Assembly: GCA_900549755.1 (NCBI GenBank)
Contig: URPQ01000077.1
Coordinates: 1-7,604, forward strand
Reading direction: 5' to 3'
DNA: 7,604 nucleotides
Origin: an uncultured Oscillospiraceae bacterium
GTDB taxonomy: Bacteria > Bacillota > Clostridia > Oscillospirales > Acutalibacteraceae
Of this stretch, positions 5,581 through 7,604 are shown one piece after another. Each line of letters starts with the position of its first letter. Position 1 is the stretch's first letter. The position numbers and the translations under genes were made by a program. Under the pieces are notes generated by a model, which was given only the letters and a program-made list of their open reading frames with translations, was not told where the DNA came from and searched no databases.

Positions 5581-7179
5581 TTATTTTTGTCTTCTGTAAT
5601 CGGGTAGGAGCTTGGGCGATACGGCGTCGGTCTTAATGCCTGCCGCCTCGCGCTCGGCGTCAAATTTGTTAATGTGTTCAAGTGTCAGCTTGCCCACCTT
5701 AACGTCCTTTGATTTTGCCGCCGCGTTTTTGCCCGCGGTTCTGCCGAACACTATTATATCAAGCAGAGAGTTGCCCATAAGGCGGTTTCTGCCGTGTATT
5801 CCGCCTACTGCCTCGCCCGCAACGTACAGGTTTTCAACGCAGGTACTCATGCCCGTAACGTTAATGTCTATACCGCCGTTCTGGTAGTGCAGGGTCGGGT
5901 ATACGAGTATCGGCTCCTTGCGAATATCAATACCGTAGCTTGCGAACATACGCATCATAGCGGGTATTCTCTTTTCAATAGTGCCCTCGCCGCCGATTTT
6001 TTCAATCATCGGGGTATCAAGCCAAACAGCCTTGCCGCTGCCTGTATCTACGCCTTCGTCACGGTCGGAGCACTCTCTTATAATGGAAGCCGCCGCAACG
6101 TCACGTGTTTCAAGCGGGTGCATAAATACCTTACCGTCGCGGTTTACAAGCTTAGCGCCCAAAGAACGCACCTTTTCGGTAACAAGCGCACCGAATATCT
6201 GCTGCGGGAAAGCAGCACCCGTGGGGTGGTACTGCAATGTATCGGCATACAAAAGCTTTGAGCCTACACGGTAAGCAAGTACCAGTCCGTCCGCCGTAGC
6301 GCCGTAGTGGTTAGAGGTCGGGAAGCCCTGATAGTGCATTCTGCCCGCACCGCCCGTTGCAATAATAACGGTTTTGGCGCGCGCCACCATAAGCTCCTTT
6401 GTCTCCATATTCATAAGCACCGCGCCTGCGGCATTGCCGTTTTCATCAAGAATGAGCTCAATAGCCGAGGTGAAGTCCACAACGGGAATACCGCGGTTTA
6501 AAACCTCATCGCGCAAGGTGCGCATAATTTCAGCGCCCGAGTAGTCTTTTGCGGCGTGCATACGCTTTCTCGAAGTACCGCCACCGTGGGTGGTAACCAT
6601 GGTGCCGTCGGGCGTTTTATCAAACTCAACGCCTAATTCATTAAGCCACTTAATAGCCTCGGGTGCGTCGCACACAAGCTTTGAAAGCAGCTCGCGCTTT
6701 GCCGCGAAATGACCGCCGCCGAATGCGTCTACAAAGTGTATAGCCGGCGAATCGTTCGGTTTATCAGCCGCCTGAATACCGCCCTCCGCCATCATTGTGT
6801 TGGCGTCGCCTATGCGCAGCTTTGTAACTATCATAGTCTTAGCGCCGGCATTGTCAGCCTCAATTGCGGCAGACGCACCCGCGCCGCCGCCGCCGATTAT
6901 AAGCACGTCAACATCATATGTAACGTCGTTTAAATCAACATCGTCCGCCTTAATGCGGCTGTGCGCCTCAAGCATTTCGCAAAGCTCGTGCGGCACCTGC
7001 TCGCCCTTGTTCGGCCCTATTTTAAGGGTGGAAAATTCGCTCTTTTTATAATCGGGGTGGTAAGCCGCCAAAAGGGCGTCCTTTTCGTCCGCGGTCATAC
7101 GGCGCGGCTCTAATGCAATGTTATCTTCTCTTGCAGCCTCAACCGCCTTTAAAGATTTTTCAAATTCTTTTGAATACAT
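5581..7179 (-). CDS. FAD-dependent fumarate reductase/succinate dehydrogenase-family flavoprotein
   Basis: A 532-residue flavoprotein subunit of the FrdA/SdhA/TfrA superfamily, probably cytosolic since there is no Tat or Sec signal. After an unusual 88-residue N-terminal region comes the Rossmann strand and FAD motif DVLIIGGGGAGASAA (91-105). The region 121-136 contains ANTMMAEGGI. The dicarboxylate-site residues are in QYHPTG (His318), TEKVRSLG (Arg338, at the proton-shuttle position), LHYQNGGI (His431) and GRNRLMGNSLLD (Arg466). VENLYVAGEAVGG (448-460) is the second FAD-contact motif. The family's covalent-FAD His is replaced by Asn127, so FAD should be held non-covalently, as in L-aspartate oxidase and soluble fumarate reductases. 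GGAGG (7194-7190) lies 10 nt before the ATG. The gene is 15 bp downstream of the Fe-S subunit gene, so the two form an operon. Fumarate is the likely but unproved acceptor; another enoate is possible. Confidence 0.9.
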   Translation of the reverse strand: MYSKEFEKSLKAVEAAREDNIALEPRRMTADEKDALLAAYHPDYKKSEFSTLKIGPNKGEQVPHELCEMLEAHSRIKADDVDLNDVTYDVDVLIIGGGGAGASAAIEADNAGAKTMIVTKLRIGDANTMMAEGGIQAADKPNDSPAIHFVDAFGGGHFAAKRELLSKLVCDAPEAIKWLNELGVEFDKTPDGTMVTTHGGGTSRKRMHAAKDYSGAEIMRTLRDEVLNRGIPVVDFTSAIELILDENGNAAGAVLMNMETKELMVARAKTVIIATGGAGRMHYQGFPTSNHYGATADGLVLAYRVGSKLLYADTLQYHPTGAAFPQQIFGALVTEKVRSLGAKLVNRDGKVFMHPLETRDVAAASIIRECSDRDEGVDTGSGKAVWLDTPMIEKIGGEGTIEKRIPAMMRMFASYGIDIRKEPILVYPTLHYQNGGIDINVTGMSTCVENLYVAGEAVGGIHGRNRLMGNSLLDIIVFGRTAGKNAAAKSKDVKVGKLTLEHINKFDAEREAAGIKTDAVSPKLLPDYRRQK

Positions 7180-7194
7180 AATCTGCGCGCCTCC

Positions 7195-7604
7195 TTATTT
7201 CTCAATTTCGCGGTTGTTGTAAAGCTCTTTAAGCTCTTCAACAGGCTTGCCCATAAGCGACTCTATAATCTCGGTAAACGCGCCCTCTTTAATTTCCTCA
7301 ACGCGTTTTTCAAGGTGTTCTGACTTCGGCTCTATATACTTGCCGTTAAGTCTGCGCGCAAGCATTGCAACCTGCGGGTGAGAAATGCCCGCGGGGCAGC
7401 GGGAAGAGCACACGCCGCACATAACGCAGTCAAACGATTCCTCTGCGCACTTATCAAACTCGCCGCGCTGCGCATACGCTATGTACTGCATAACGTTAAG
7501 CGACTGCGTGCAGCTTTTTGTGCAGGCGTTGCAGCCTACGCAGGCATAAATTTCGGGGTAAAGCTGCATCATAATCTGCTCGGTGGGTTTAATTTTTTCA
7601 ATAT
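7195..7604 (-). CDS. 4Fe-4S dicluster electron-transfer subunit (partial, start beyond the window)
   Basis: The C-terminal 135 codons of an Fe-S protein. Two cluster motifs are visible: CVGCNACTKSC, then CVMCGVCSSRCP, each CxxCxxCxxxC, 27 residues apart and followed by AGISHPQVAMLARR. This is the alpha-helical ferredoxin layout of HdrC, GlpC, TfrB and the C-terminal half of SdhB/FrdB, with a Glu/Lys-rich tail. It should pass electrons to the FAD of the flavoprotein encoded 15 bp downstream. An ATG at 7572 exists, but it has no ribosome site and the frame stays open to the edge (visible residues IEKIKPTEQI before it), so the gene almost certainly begins outside the window. A 2Fe-2S domain or additional domain may precede. 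The stop codon TAA overlaps the ribosome site of the flavoprotein gene, implying coupled expression. Confidence 0.88.
   Translation of the reverse strand, partial: IEKIKPTEQIMMQLYPEIYACVGCNACTKSCTQSLNVMQYIAYAQRGEFDKCAEESFDCVMCGVCSSRCPAGISHPQVAMLARRLNGKYIEPKSEHLEKRVEEIKEGAFTEIIESLMGKPVEELKELYNNREIEK

Noticed and set aside
5794..6261. A 155-codon plus-strand reading frame inside the flavoprotein gene.
   Set aside because: It is antisense to a well-supported FAD protein with conserved motifs and has no ribosome site or recognisable product. It is typical antisense openness in a GC-biased gene.
7195..7572. The Fe-S gene as a complete 125-residue protein starting at ATG 7572.
   Set aside because: There is no Shine-Dalgarno sequence before that ATG and the frame remains open, with protein-like residues, to the window edge.

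Overview
The window looks like a chromosomal segment of an anaerobic, low-to-moderate GC Bacillota, most likely a gut Clostridia/Oscillospirales-type organism. This is inferred from the gene set: Firmicutes-style guaA and asnB, a branched-chain amino acid exporter pair, a cytosolic fumarate-reductase-like flavoprotein with a dicluster Fe-S partner, strong AGGAGG-type ribosome sites and U-tailed terminators. No taxonomic marker gene is present, so the placement stays an inference.

Layout. Positions 13-56 hold an intrinsic terminator that ends guaA (GMP synthase, minus strand, 66-1592). guaA and asnB (glutamine-dependent asparagine synthetase, plus strand, 1770-3608) diverge from a compact 177-bp intergenic region. 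It contains a recognisable promoter for each gene and no room for a leader riboswitch or T-box. Directly behind asnB, with a good ribosome site, lies a broken azlC-azlD locus (3629-4117). azlC carries an extra C in a C-run, and about 0.5 kb covering most of azlC and the start of azlD has been deleted. Next comes an AT-rich 276-residue gene (4156-4986) of unknown function that resembles DUF4299 proteins, closed by a strong terminator (5034-5074).

From 5075 to 5193 there is no gene. This gap holds a sequence that resembles the terminal inverted repeat of an ISL3-type insertion sequence, then a terminator for the minus-strand genes to the right. Those genes are a 109-residue three-helix membrane protein of PQ-loop/SemiSWEET-like appearance (5194-5523), a hairpin (5541-5566), a 532-residue FAD flavoprotein of the fumarate reductase/succinate dehydrogenase family (5581-7179) and, 15 bp upstream of it, an Fe-S protein with two CxxCxxCxxxC motifs (7195 to beyond the right edge).

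How the genes work together. guaA and asnB both spend glutamine amide nitrogen and ATP, one for GMP and one for asparagine. The flavoprotein and Fe-S protein form a two-gene redox unit resembling the soluble TfrAB/HdrC-type fumarate reductases of anaerobes; electrons would pass from the Fe-S clusters to FAD and on to fumarate or a related enoate. The branched-chain amino acid exporter is probably inactive. The most interesting items are the decayed azlCD locus, the AT-rich unknown gene with the IS-like end near it, and the flavoprotein with an Asn where many relatives carry the FAD-linking His. I see no defence system, CRISPR array, tRNA or rRNA.
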